Shown: positions 25,201-34,300, counted from the first letter of the stretch. The stretch is 64,000 nucleotides of DNA from CAZIKF01 sp964539825 (GCA_964539825.1 CAZIKF010000015.1:48963-112962); one strand, 5' to 3'. Notes: generated from the letters alone by a model not told the origin. Numbers and translations: made by a program.

Positions 25201-26676
25201 TTTAACCCTGCGCCCCTGAAAGGAAGTTGAGGTAGGGGACCCGGGAAGCTCCACACTATAGACTCCCTGGCGATCCTGGTAAGCGTTGATTTCCCGACCG
25301 TTTAAATAGCAGGATAACAGCTTATAGCCCTTTGGAAGCGGCAAGGGAAAGGAGAGAGGTTCCTGGGTTTGCAGCTCTAAAGTCCAGGAATGTGATGCGC
25401 TAAGGTCTTCATTGAGACGGGCGACACCATGAAAGGACGCGAGCCTGTGAGTAGGTAGCTTGTAAGGTTCGAAGGATACAGATTCGAGTAGAAACTCTAG
25501 CCTGGGTTCAAAATACCGAAACGCCCATAAGATTGGAGTCTGGAAATTTTTTGTCATCTCGGGCGGGAGTTCTGTGGCATCCACCCGGTTGAGAATATCC
25601 GTGTTTTTGAACGAGGTCTCTTCGATTCGAACCACATCTCGTGTAAAAAACATGAGATGGCCCCGCTCTTCTTCCACCTTCTCAAAAGTAACCGGTGCAG
25701 AGCTAAGAAGAAAGTGCTGGGGTGATTCTTCCTTAAGACGATATTCTCCATGGACCTGGAGTTCAACCTGCCCATGTACGGGCCGAGAAAAATGGAGATT
25801 CCCATTCTGAGACCAGGAAAAGGGAATTCCAGAGGAAGTCTCAACCTTTCTCAATTCAAAAGAGCTCGGCAACTTCAGTTTGAGATCCTGAATAGGATTT
25901 CTAGAAATTTGGATTTTTGCCTGGAGTTGATAAAGAGCTCGTTTGGGGCGCACATCAAATTGATGCTGAGATTTTACAAAAAGAAGAGGCTTTCTTGATT
26001 TCTTCAGGTTAACCGGGGTTACAACCTCCACGCTCTGTGTCTGCTCCAATCGAAACTGGGCGCGAATCTTGAATCCCGAAATCCCTGAAAGAGCAAAGGA
26101 TTCTATGCCCTGGATATCAAGTTCCTTAAAGGGATTGGGAGAAAGCAGAGATACCTGTACGGTCTGAAAGGACCTTTGGGCCATAAACTGCGCTGTACCC
26201 ACGGGATGAGAGACTAGCGGCACTTTGGCGTTCCAAAGATTGGTTTTTTTTCGAATGGGGTAGAGAGCCTCTAGTTGAAATGTTTTTTCTCCGGATCCTT
26301 CCAGGGAAAAACCTCCCCTCTTTCCAACCCTGAGAACGGGGCTCCCTGTCATGGAAAGGAGAATCCAGCCCTTTTCTAGAATCTTAAGCTCGATGTCGCT
26401 GAGCAGAGCCCTGCCTTGAAGAGATAAATAAAGACCTTGTGCCCGCAGTTCGAAACTATATTTTCCTTGTTTTAGAAAAGATTTTTTCTTGGTCTCCGGC
26501 TTTTGCAATGATTGAATTCGTTGAAGTTCTTGGGTGTTTATTTTGACGAGCCCCTTGGCTTCCCTTACCCACTGTGCCTTGCTAAGCGGGCGCATCTGAA
26601 TGGGGATCCCAACAGTGATCGAGCAAAGGAATAGAAGCAGAAAGAGAGAATAAAGGGCCGAGGTTCGAATTTTCAT
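22291..26676 (-). CDS. giant envelope protein B (about 1461 residues), paralogue of A
   Basis: The start is the ATG at 26676, which has GGAGG 5 bases upstream and begins a clear signal sequence (LYSLFLLLFLCSITVG). Beta-rich extracytoplasmic domains run to about residue 590. A membrane bundle follows (FMLLFLLLLLGLVTAFEF, LVLALLGSFIILFYQV, LLVFCLALGSGLLF and more to about 800), then a second beta-rich half and C-terminal helices ending in a basic tail (FRTSIRLRRDVG). The block SFPLPLPKGYKLLSCYLNG aligns with SFSIPLGKSMTLLGATLDD in protein A, each followed by a GS-terminated strand. No enzymatic motif was seen. The two genes are separated by only 20 bases. Confidence 0.8.
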   Translation of the reverse strand: MKIRTSALYSLFLLLFLCSITVGIPIQMRPLSKAQWVREAKGLVKINTQELQRIQSLQKPETKKKSFLKQGKYSFELRAQGLYLSLQGRALLSDIELKILEKGWILLSMTGSPVLRVGKRGGFSLEGSGEKTFQLEALYPIRKKTNLWNAKVPLVSHPVGTAQFMAQRSFQTVQVSLLSPNPFKELDIQGIESFALSGISGFKIRAQFRLEQTQSVEVVTPVNLKKSRKPLLFVKSQHQFDVRPKRALYQLQAKIQISRNPIQDLKLKLPSSFELRKVETSSGIPFSWSQNGNLHFSRPVHGQVELQVHGEYRLKEESPQHFLLSSAPVTFEKVEEERGHLMFFTRDVVRIEETSFKNTDILNRVDATELPPEMTKNFQTPILWAFRYFEPRLEFLLESVSFEPYKLPTHRLASFHGVARLNEDLSASHSWTLELQTQEPLSFPLPLPKGYKLLSCYLNGREINAYQDRQGVYSVELPGSPTSTSFQGRRVKFTGTQKGLSSLQSLKLQIHMESARPESPSSVRLPVSLPETAQGLQLRVELPRGLKKPLIESNFLSSEEKQSTFWTFIEKSYQHLRSAASYLIPESFPKFMLLFLLLLLGLVTAFEFGWMGQFFLASSFYSRFKSVLVLALLGSFIILFYQVSSSSFAIRNSEMRAFENSGVFIPAESGTGKWNSPPRASSLRFQAPHGREGGYFVELDFTSQLWPPSPSVAHLLVFCLALGSGLLFRIRPLLGLASLALVVLGLSVSPNENLQKLVLIYLPLWFIGLVLLFETMAWRRLWKLLSLALLFQLSSSIEAIDVFRLDSKDGPLFFMHRAQYLPLLNSTSTAKESRVIRAKSIHARFYQETHSLMAELTWTFPIPGERELHLEVPFTHQLLQEIQDSSGNPLAHRFEKGVLIPAFKDSEEKEIKATFLVSSPFPRDWDFNWRSLSIPLQSLEFPSLDGYSLKIKGDSVQIPSEKGIRAFLSAGQFSGLVLRRSIRKTRELPTRAMQTEVLEKDSLKVLAKHDFFLEENFLSGKSVLGFQGKGRPVQETILELPVGIKIKNVSSHSKLADWFVDESGKSLLLRYENPQRGNWTVTLEVEHPFEDKQGSLGSFYVKGVDEWENQFSFHSDENLSFKIRPNAEFLASLTGDIPEPDEFSPVYRQVLKKGILPSGQLLKITMIPRQVVHAVSAFIDSLEITTFLDESGVSFTRYRFQVRNNGQQFLKIRFADQEKIISAKINGSLASLGRSKGWVLVPMKMIFGPNRDVEPFLFECTTRGRSKKTDIFSVLVPMVNLDIASVEYNFGTLTQWNKEGLELVAGSDLSLESKRNALRFMGREHTALLPSIEKVPIDFPVFRPRTHVRFRGHFLKSGEEREALKLELLPEAKGLSSAWISFLIGLLFAVLSLAFPTQVLRPRVLAPGLLCAAILSQWVPAHVNPLFSAGFFLLTWLVPLLLFRTSIRLRRDVGQNLGAQV

Positions 26677-26809
26677 AACGGCCTCCAGGCTAGAGAGAGT
26701 GGCCACGAGCATAGCATATGGGCTCCTATTTTCCGACGAGCTTGAGTGAATAGACAGAAGTAGGTCTGCAAAGGTTCCCAGTGCTTTTAAAGTAATTAAA
26801 GGAGAGAAA

Positions 26810-26851
26810 ATGGAGGAACTGAAGAAGAAATTCCGATCTCAGCTAAGCTGA
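26810..26851 (+). CDS. possible 13-residue micro-ORF
   Basis: AAAGGAGAG sits 3 bases before an ATG that opens MEELKKKFRSQLS and then TGA. The ribosome-binding site is strong for such a short frame, and a hairpin plus T-rich tract follows at 26863-26910. It could be a leader peptide, a small protein or a relic; nothing downstream on this strand is a gene it could attenuate. Confidence 0.25.
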   Translation: MEELKKKFRSQLS

Positions 26852-26862
26852 TACTGCAAAAC

Positions 26863-26910
26863 TCAGGTCCTTTTGACGGAATAAAACCTGATTTCTTACT
26901 TCTTTTTTTT
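26863..26910 (+). terminator. terminator-like hairpin and T-rich tract
   Basis: TCAGGT (26863-26868) pairs with ACCTGA (26886-26891) across a 17-base loop. It is followed by a T-rich stretch that ends in eight T residues (26903-26910). It could end a short plus-strand transcript; on the minus strand it has only a weak T-run. Confidence 0.35.
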
Positions 26911-26926
26911 GAGGCTTCCGCCTACT

Positions 26927-27292
26927 TCAGGATCTTTTTCTCTTAACAACTTCCGCGAGATGCTGGTAGTTTTTAGCCAGTAGCTTGAAGAACCATCTCT
27001 TGAGAAAAAACATTCCGTCAAAGGCGGACTGGTTAAATTCTGTAAGTCGTTCGAGACTCAGTTTTAGATAGGCGTATTCATCCTCTGAAACGGTAAAGTC
27101 TTCGTTTGGGGTAGCTTTACGAACTTTTTTCTGTACCCCCCGCAGAAGTTTTCGGGCATGTTCAAACTCCCTGGGATTGATTTTTTCTTTTTCTTTATCC
27201 AGATTCTTTACAGATTCATCGAGGAATTTTTGGAGAGCTTTGCGGTCCAATTTACCCAGTCGTAGTGTTACAACTCGTCCTGCTTTCGCCAT
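26927..27292 (-). CDS. small basic helical protein of unknown function
   Basis: This 121-residue protein is strongly charged (Lys/Arg/Glu-rich) and largely helical, with a hydrophobic segment near the C-terminus (FDGMFFLKRWFFKLLAKNY). No signal sequence or known motif. AAGGGTG precedes the ATG by about 8 bases, which supports a real gene. It lies between two noncoding gaps and appears monocistronic. Confidence 0.6.
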   Translation of the reverse strand: MAKAGRVVTLRLGKLDRKALQKFLDESVKNLDKEKEKINPREFEHARKLLRGVQKKVRKATPNEDFTVSEDEYAYLKLSLERLTEFNQSAFDGMFFLKRWFFKLLAKNYQHLAEVVKRKRS

Positions 27293-27406
27293 TGAAAATC
27301 ACCCTTTCCGATTCGGGAATTATGCGAGTCGCCATTGTATCTCTTTGATTTTGTGAATGCTACGTCAAAAAAAAATCTATTTTTTGAAAATTCTAGCTTC
27401 CCCGAC

Positions 27407-27434
27407 TTGCAATTTGAAAATAAACATCTACAAT
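27407..27434 (+). promoter_or_regulatory. sigma-70-like promoter of a compact transcription unit
   Basis: TTGCAA (27407-27412), 16-base spacer, TACAAT (27429-27434). Together with the terminator at 27502-27530 this would give a transcript of about 90 bases. Confidence 0.45.
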
Positions 27435-27440
27435 AGGTGC

Positions 27441-27530
27441 ATCGAAGTACACGCTAAGGAGTTGTCAGTGCGAGACATTCTATAAGTTGCAGTACATAGA
27501 AAAAAGAGGTTCCAAAGGACCTCTTTTTTT
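27441..27530 (+). ncRNA. candidate small RNA (about 90 nt)
   Basis: The segment is bounded by a promoter-like sequence and a strong intrinsic terminator and contains no sizeable ORF. Inside it, AAGGAG is followed 6 bases later by GTG CGA GAC ATT CTA TAA, a five-codon mini-ORF. The RNA could be a small regulator or an untranslated remnant. The competing explanation is that the terminator belongs only to the minus-strand gene ending at 27554 and the promoter is fortuitous. Confidence 0.35.
27502..27530. terminator. strong bidirectional intrinsic terminator
   Basis: AAAAGAGGT and ACCTCTTTT form a stem around TCCAAAGG. Seven or more T residues follow on the plus strand, and the A-run on the other side gives a T-run on the minus strand, where it would serve the thioredoxin-like gene ending at 27554. 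Confidence 0.8.
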
Positions 27531-27553
27531 TATCCCCTGATTTTGTGCAAAAA

Positions 27554-28675
27554 TCAGTGCTTCACACTCAAAATCTCACGCAATTCTCTTTCGAGTTTTC
27601 CTTCATTTGCGGAGCCCTGGTGAATGAAACGGACTTTTCTCTTACGATCAATGATGTAGATTCCAGGCAATGCCTTCAATCCATAACGCCTGGCTCCCAG
27701 GCCATTTTGAGTTCCCGAAACAGACCAGTCGATCTCTGGATTTTCACCAAGATAGGAAAGAAGCTCTTCCACCGGCTCCTTATAGCTTACAAAGTGAAAA
27801 AGTACTGGTTCCTCACGAAATTTGTTCCGCAGAGAAATGATCTTAGGAAGCTGCGCTTCACAGCTACTGCACCAGGTTGCAAAAAACTCCAGGAATATCA
27901 CCGATTCACTATGCTGGTTCCAGAGATTATAAATCCCGGTTAGCTCTGAATTTAGCTGCAAAACCGGGAAATCCGGTGCCTGCATACCTACTCCAAGAGC
28001 GAATCCGAGATTCCAGTCGAGGGTTCTGTGCAGAAGGGTGGTGCGCATGGAGGAATCTTGGATTTCACTGGGAAGAAATGTGAAATAGCTCATCCGAAAG
28101 CTGCAACTCTGCTGCTTCATCCCAAGAACCTGTCCTGAATTTGTTTGATATACCACATCAATTCCTGAATTCTGACGCGGCTTGATCACGTGGCGATCTG
28201 AGGTCAGTCTCACAGCAAGATCGAGATCTTCCGAAATCAGATCATGAGAGCTGCCATTCAAGGTCTGAGCCACAACAACTTCCCGAAGGGAGTCAAATCC
28301 AATGTACTGGGTAAGACCTGCCTCATAGACTTCAGCAGAGCCCAGGCTGTCTCCGAAGAGTACCAGGGAGCCGTGTGAAGTTAGAAACTCAATCCAAAAG
28401 GAAGCCTCTTCCGCGTCCATCCATGTGGAGGGAAGGGAATCTTCTACGACGCGGATCACTGCACCTTTCAAATACTGGAAAATCTCCCGACCAGGAAAGG
28501 CTTCTCCCTGCTTGAGCTCAATAAGCTGAGGACGATAGCCTTTTGAATTTAAGAATTCCTCTAGAATTCTTGAATTCTCGGAATTCCGATCTCCTGTAAC
28601 CAGGGCTACCGTAGAAGCCGCATAAAGAAGAGACGGGAATAAAAACGCTACCAGAAAAGACCAGAGTCTTCTCAT
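27554..28675 (-). CDS. secreted TlpA-like thioredoxin-fold protein
   Basis: This 373-residue protein has a signal sequence (LWSFLVAFLFPSLLYAAS). A central domain of about 200 residues follows; its sequence (FGDSLGSAEVYEAG, GSLVLFGDS) recalls glutamine-amidotransferase-like or flavodoxin-like folds, but it carries no clear motif. The C-terminal thioredoxin/TlpA domain contains FFATWCSSCEAQLPKI (active site CSSC) and the cis-Pro loop ALPGIYIIDRK. It is probably a periplasmic thiol-disulfide oxidoreductase. Its ATG overlaps the stop of the Asp/Cys-rich repeat protein (ATGA), so the two are translationally coupled and that protein is a candidate substrate. Confidence 0.82.
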   Translation of the reverse strand: MRRLWSFLVAFLFPSLLYAASTVALVTGDRNSENSRILEEFLNSKGYRPQLIELKQGEAFPGREIFQYLKGAVIRVVEDSLPSTWMDAEEASFWIEFLTSHGSLVLFGDSLGSAEVYEAGLTQYIGFDSLREVVVAQTLNGSSHDLISEDLDLAVRLTSDRHVIKPRQNSGIDVVYQTNSGQVLGMKQQSCSFRMSYFTFLPSEIQDSSMRTTLLHRTLDWNLGFALGVGMQAPDFPVLQLNSELTGIYNLWNQHSESVIFLEFFATWCSSCEAQLPKIISLRNKFREEPVLFHFVSYKEPVEELLSYLGENPEIDWSVSGTQNGLGARRYGLKALPGIYIIDRKRKVRFIHQGSANEGKLERELREILSVKH

Positions 28676-29022
28676 TCATCGTCATCCGGGTCGTCGCAGC
28701 CGTCATCATCGTCGTCATCGCCATCCCCACAACCATGGGAAACAAGGCTGTCATCTCCTGAGTCATCATCGCCGTCGTCGGGAGGAAGTGGACACCCGCC
28801 GTCACATCCGCCGTCATCTTCTGCAAAAACGAGATTCCCTTCGCCCGAGTCATCATCCCCATCATCGGGGGGAAGTGGACACCCGCCGTCACATCCGCCG
28901 TCATCTTCTGCAAAAACCGCCGGTCGGTCCAGGTTTAAGAAATCAGCCTGGGCTGCAAATGCCGGTGCCAGGGTAAAACAGATAAAAACCGCTATTAGTT
29001 TGGCGAAAAATGGATTCCACAT
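28672..29022 (-). CDS. secreted Asp/Cys-rich repeat protein
   Basis: This 116-residue protein has a clear signal sequence (AVFICFTLAPAFAAQA). The mature part has two near-identical 29-residue repeats (residues 36-64 and 65-93) built on GGCDGGCPLPPDDGDDD, then a degenerate third segment (CGDGDDDDDDGCDDPDDDE). The mature chain is extremely acidic, with paired cysteines and almost no basic residues. The ATG has AAGGAGG 9 bases upstream. Metal or calcium binding, or disulfide-shaped secreted peptide, are possible readings. No known family is recognised. It is coupled to the downstream thioredoxin-like gene. Confidence 0.75.
   Translation of the reverse strand: MWNPFFAKLIAVFICFTLAPAFAAQADFLNLDRPAVFAEDDGGCDGGCPLPPDDGDDDSGEGNLVFAEDDGGCDGGCPLPPDDGDDDSGDDSLVSHGCGDGDDDDDDGCDDPDDDE
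28744..28917 (-). repeat. 87-bp tandem repeat, two copies, inside the Asp/Cys-rich gene
   Basis: Copies at 28831-28917 and 28744-28830 each encode 29 residues. They are in frame and nearly identical over most of their length at the DNA level, so the duplication is recent or maintained by recombination. Confidence 0.85.
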
Positions 29023-29177
29023 GATCGAATTCCTCCTTCAAAGGTACTGCTTTGAACAATAAACATAAGAGTTTAAGGACTAATTGAAGGGCGTCAAGGT
29101 GCTAAATTTAGTATGCTCTGGGATCAAGAGCTGAATGTACGAGCCAGGCCATCTACAGCAAGAATCGAGAGGGCGTT

Positions 29178-30260
29178 ATGACAAGAGCTTTTTCTTTTGT
29201 TCGAGATTCAACCACACTTCCCGGGGAACCGGTTATTTTCGCCGATGGAACCGCTCCCAATCTCTTTAGAGAAAACTATGATCTTGAATTGAGTCATTGG
29301 ATACCCAATCACACACCAGAGATCCTAAGAGCGGACACCTCTACACAAATCTGTCTAAACTTCCTTGGCTCTCCTTTTGAGCGCGACCAGAAAGTGGTCT
29401 ACAACACTCACACAGACAGCGATGGTGTCCTCTCAGTCTTTAGCCTGCTTTTTCCAGATCTAGCCCGAAAAAATAGGAAACTACTCATTGAGACAGCCGC
29501 CATGGGAGACTTTGGAGCATGGGGAGACAACCAGGCTCTTAGCCTTTGGATCGCCCTGGTTTCCAGCATCCACGGCAAGAGTTTTGAGAGCGAAGAAGAC
29601 TGCTACAAAAACGGGTTTCAGACCATAGAGCTAGCTTTGTCAGGTGATTTTTCCAGGTGGAACTCCCAGATCAATACGGCTCTTGAGACCCTTGATCAGC
29701 GTATGAACTGGATGAAATCGGGAAAAATCTTGAGAGAATCTATTCAGCCCCGCCTTACTCATTTTCACATTCCTTACAGCCTGGTCCGTGAAAATCCACA
29801 GCTAAGCGCTCATTATGCCGCTGTTTTCGATAGCGGCATAGAGCACAATCAGATCCTGCCTCGCCAAATTCGCAACCGCGATGACGCCCAGAAGTTACAG
29901 CTCATCTCCACCCAAACTCAGGAGGGAACCTGTTATGATCTCCTCATCCCCCAATACATGTGGGCACAGACCCCCAACTCCTGGAGATTGTCCGGCTTTG
30001 AGTCTGACACGCGCACCAATAGCTTTGTCGTGAGGCGGAGCGATCTCACCAACGCGACGATATTACTCAACAAAGTTGAAAAGAACCCTGGGAAATGGCT
30101 TCTCGCAAACACAATCAATCCATTTGGGAGTGTAAAAGGTCGGGGATTTCCCGTCATTCTCTCTTTTGTAAATCAAGCAGCCCCCGCCAATAGCTCCCTG
30201 AAGCCGGGGGAGGTACTGAGTATCCTATCCGAATCTGTGGAGGTGGATGGTAATTGTTAA
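29178..30260 (+). CDS. hypothetical protein with HTDSDG motif
   Basis: This 360-residue cytoplasmic protein has no signal sequence. The most conserved-looking block is VVYNTHTDSDGVLSVFSLL followed by ETAAMGDFGAWGDNQAL. Its His/Asp spacing resembles metal sites of DHH-type phosphoesterases, and it recalls an uncharacterised family (possibly DUF6687-like), which I cannot confirm. GAGGG precedes the ATG. It converges with the AIM24-like gene. No catalytic assignment is made. Confidence 0.7.
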   Translation: MTRAFSFVRDSTTLPGEPVIFADGTAPNLFRENYDLELSHWIPNHTPEILRADTSTQICLNFLGSPFERDQKVVYNTHTDSDGVLSVFSLLFPDLARKNRKLLIETAAMGDFGAWGDNQALSLWIALVSSIHGKSFESEEDCYKNGFQTIELALSGDFSRWNSQINTALETLDQRMNWMKSGKILRESIQPRLTHFHIPYSLVRENPQLSAHYAAVFDSGIEHNQILPRQIRNRDDAQKLQLISTQTQEGTCYDLLIPQYMWAQTPNSWRLSGFESDTRTNSFVVRRSDLTNATILLNKVEKNPGKWLLANTINPFGSVKGRGFPVILSFVNQAAPANSSLKPGEVLSILSESVEVDGNC

Positions 30261-30277
30261 AAATACGGCTGGGTTTT

Positions 30278-31300
30278 CTAATCGGCTATGGAGGGGGGAT
30301 TGCAGACTGCAATCTTGCCTGTGCCGCGCAGAATGTGAATTTCCCGACTCTCTTGACCCGGTTCGCGCGAGAATTCGATCTGATGTTTAAACCCTGCTGT
30401 TCTGGCCACAAAGGCTTTATCTGCAAGCTGAATTTTTTCCTCTTTGAGCTCGAGGAAATGAATAGGCGCTGGTGCTTTAATTACGAGGATTCCCTTACCC
30501 CTGATTTTGATTGGATAGGGAATGGAATCTCTGGGTCTTTTCACCGCTGTTTGGGCTGTTAAACTAAGCTCGAGATCAGCTGCCAAAAAAGATTCCGGGT
30601 TCAAGATCCATTCATTACCGGTTAAATTCATCTCGATGACATCTCCACATACCGGCCGGAAGACTAATGCTCCCACACCTCGGTAAATAGGTCTATAGAG
30701 CCTTCGTCCAGCATTCATTCCCTTCAGAACCGTGAGTACTCCAAGCGGAAGGGGCTCTACCAGTATTTCTCCCCTCGCCCTGCTTATAAAGCCTGATTCC
30801 GCAAGAATACCGTCTCCTAGCAAAAGGATTTCCAGGACCTTTTGATTTCCCTCCTGTGTGATCTGAAATTTTTCGGTTGTACTCCCCCTTGGAGATTGAG
30901 GCACCTTTTGATTGGAAGAAATTTGGACTGGCTCCTCCCCATCAGAGGAGATTCCATAGATAAGTTCCTCATATTCACTTAGGAAGGAGTCGGGAAGCTG
31001 GAATATGGTACAGAGACTTTTAAAGGCTACATCGATTTCAGAAACATGGTGGTATGGATTTAAGCGGTCGAATATGGCCTGGAAAAGAGCAGGGAACTCC
31101 AGCCTGCCCACTTCCTGTTCCGGCTTCGAGATTCCTACCACATCTGTCCTGATACGCTGATATGCCCCTGCCGGTAAAGCAAACTCTGTGAGAAAGGAAT
31201 GCAGCGGAGTGAGTTCAAATTCCTCTATGGAATTGTCTTTGATTAGCTCTTCCACCAGGCAGCGAAGAAGTCTCTCTAAAAGTTTTTCATTTTGTCTCAT
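30278..31300 (-). CDS. AIM24-like beta-fold protein with N-terminal helical domain
   Basis: The start is uncertain: ATG 31300 (MRQNEKLLERLL), GTG 31315 or TTG 31324. The N-terminal ~130 residues are helical, loosely like TerB/tellurite-type domains. The C-terminal ~190 residues are beta-rich with AIM24/TIGR00266-like features (ILAESGFISRARGEI, GKGILVIKAPAPIHFLEL, DKAFVARTAGFKHQIEFS, LRGTGKIAVCNP). AIM24 family proteins are poorly understood and are not enzymes of known function. It follows the giant 1203-residue gene on the same strand after about 70 bases. Confidence 0.65.
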   Translation of the reverse strand: MRQNEKLLERLLRCLVEELIKDNSIEEFELTPLHSFLTEFALPAGAYQRIRTDVVGISKPEQEVGRLEFPALFQAIFDRLNPYHHVSEIDVAFKSLCTIFQLPDSFLSEYEELIYGISSDGEEPVQISSNQKVPQSPRGSTTEKFQITQEGNQKVLEILLLGDGILAESGFISRARGEILVEPLPLGVLTVLKGMNAGRRLYRPIYRGVGALVFRPVCGDVIEMNLTGNEWILNPESFLAADLELSLTAQTAVKRPRDSIPYPIKIRGKGILVIKAPAPIHFLELKEEKIQLADKAFVARTAGFKHQIEFSREPGQESREIHILRGTGKIAVCNPPSIAD

Positions 31301-31370
31301 CAGATCACCATTCACCTTTTCCAAAACTCATCTTAACATCATCAGAAATGGTTTTGAGGCGGGGGTTAGT

Positions 31371-34300
31371 TCAGAAGCAGGGAATAGATGGGTCGGCGTA
31401 AAATAGATCTATCACATCCGGATCGGTGCGATATTGAAATCCATGGCGATGTACCCAACACCGGTCCCTTTTTACCAGAAACATTGCAAACCATTTACCC
31501 AGGTCAAGTTCATTGATTTGGGCTCCGAAGCGAGACTGTACATCGCTTAAAAAAATCTCTTCTGACCGAGGTCGGGGGTCGTCAGCTCTATATCTTAGCG
31601 GTTTTCTGGAAAAAAACCTGGAACCCTGGGAGCGCAGAGAATTGACCAGAGGTCGAACTCCGTGCAGCCCCAGGGGTATTGAAGTGGCCATAAGCTCATT
31701 CAAAGCGTCAGCACAAAAGTCGCTCTCCTGTAGGACCTTTCGAATAGCAATGGAAGGGGGATAGGCCCGGAATAAAAGCTCCGGCAAACGCTTTAGGGAG
31801 GGGTCAACAAAGGCAAAAAGACGGGGATGACTGCTAAGAATTTCCTTCAGGTCTGAAAAAACCAGCATATGCAGATTCTTCGGAAATTTGGTGAATTCCA
31901 GGGGGTTTGCCCTGAGATGGGCTGAGATGAGCTTACGGTGTTTTTGAAAATAAGCTCTCTGGTCTTCCTGAGTCCAGCCACGTTCTTTTCTCCCACTGAG
32001 CAAGTTTATAAAGTGCTCCCTGGCACGATTTAGCTCTTCGTGGCTAAGGAGCTTTTGAGATAATCCCTGGGAACCAATCCCCGTAGTTTGTAAGGCTTCA
32101 CTCTTCCACAGCGGAAAACGCCGTATGAAGAGTGGATTGATTCTTACGAGTTCTGAAAAAAAACCGGAAATCGAGAGAACTTCCATCACCCCGGGTACCT
32201 GGAGAATTTCCCGAAACCCTTTAAGTTCAGACTGGTTGCGCGCATAGGAACGCAAGAAAATCTTTAGAAATTCCGCCCCTCCCAAAATCGGATCTGCGGA
32301 GATCTCGGATATAAGGGCCGGGTCTTCCCTGAGAGCTAACAAAAGCCAAAACCGAGTCCAATTCAAGACTTCGGGTTTTTGTCGTATTTCCTCCGGTAAT
32401 TGTGAATATAGACTGGGATCTTCTCTCACGGCACGTGAAAACAGCGTGATCGGAAACCGGTTGATCCAATTTCTTGGGGCATGAGCCAAAAGATCCTCGA
32501 CTGCTTGCGAACTTCTTTTAGGGAAAGATACATTTACTCCACATCGAGACTGCCGCGAACGTGCCCTGAAAACACCCAGGCCCTGTTTTTCGCAAAACTC
32601 TTTCACCGTTAACCGATAGCGCCTCCCGTCCAGTGGACGGTACTTTTGATAAAGATGCCAGCTAAGGATGGAAAGGGAATCCTCTCTGTGGTGCTGGTAA
32701 GCAACCATAGGGGGAACGTAGGAAAAAGAGAGCTCTCGATGAGTAAGAATATACTTCTCATAGTCTCCATAGGTAATGGGCGGCCCCCAGATTCTAAGAA
32801 TCAACGCGTCTGTTTTTTTTCGAACAAAAGAAACACTCATGGAATCAGACGAGAAGCCATGTACTTGCTCTATTCTTCGAAATTCCTGCATGGAATACAC
32901 TGTTTTCTCGCTGATCTTGGCAGCTCCCGGAAGATAAGAGATATCCTGAACCTGCCAGAAGAGGAAGCCTCCCAGCGCGAGCCACCAGGGGCGGCGTAAA
33001 GATTCCAGCAGGGGAACCAAAAAACAAAAAAATCCGGCCATTCCCAGGCTGATTTCAATCATCCAATGATTGCGGGTAATCGAAGAAACTATGAGCCCGC
33101 CAATAATGGAAATCGCTATGAATTTAAGCCAGGGGACCTTCTTAGGTTCTTCCGCAACTAGCTCGAAGGGAAGATGAGCTCCCTCTAACTGCGCGACCAC
33201 ATCACCAACGGGTTGAGATAGCCTTACGCTATGCCGCCCAATGAAAATTTTGGTTTCTTGTCTTGGAGAGTTCAAGTGCAAGAACCTGGCCTGGGATTTT
33301 TGGACCTTCAGCGGTATACCGGTTCTCTTATTGGCCACCAGGAATCTCAGGGTTAATCCCATGTAAGTCAGTGGCGCTACAATGAAACGCTCCGATAGAA
33401 ACAGAGTCTGTACCGGAGTGCAATACGACCTATCTATTCCCATAATATCCACTCGCCTCAGGTGAAATAGACGTAGGAGCCAACCTTCCTGATTTCGGTC
33501 TTTAAAAAGGGAAGATACACGCGAAACCACCTCTTTCTCTTCCTCTTTATAACGGGTTCTTACAAACGCAAAATAAAAGAGAAAACTCAAACAAAGAGAA
33601 GGAATGTACCAGGTGGAATATGGGGAATAATGCTGGTAAAAGCACAGAAAGGCGAGGAGTAAAATCCCTGGCCTTACAATGGGAAGTTTGAAGATCTGGC
33701 AAATTACTCGAAGAGAAAACCCTACTCCCAGGAACCTGGAGACCTGGCGGGGGAAAAGTAGCGGCAAGGTCAGGGCAAAGAGAGCGAGAGGAATCGATGC
33801 TTCCGGAATTGTGTAGTAGTTTGTGGAACCAAGGAACACCCATTCCCTTACTGGTTCCAGGTAGGTCAAATGATTTCCCGGAGACTGAAAAACTACCAGG
33901 CTATAGAGCCACTTTGAAACTTCTGGGAATAGGTATATGGAATAGAGGAGGAATAGTCCCAGTACAAACAAGATTTCCCCGGCCTTGCGCAAAATTCCAT
34001 GATTTTCAGAGAAAAAGCTCTCCCACTGTCCCAGGCGAACTCCTAACATATTTAACGGCTGGGGCATGGATTTATAGATACCCATCCCAAACCTGGTGCC
34101 GTCGGCCACACCATGCAAGGGAACTGTTAAGAATTCATCCGTGGCCAGGTCCCTGGACCTTATATAAGTATAGTTCGGTACAAAAGGGAGATGGCGGATC
34201 CAGGAAATATAGGAATAGTCATTATCGTCCTGGTACAAATGGGTCTCTTGGGAAGCCCTGGAGAGATGAAAAACATCTCCGTAGTGGCGAACCTTCAGAA

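Noticed and set aside
28744..28917. CRISPR-like repeat
   Set aside because: The 87-bp units are directly adjacent, in frame and inside a protein-coding gene; there are no spacers.
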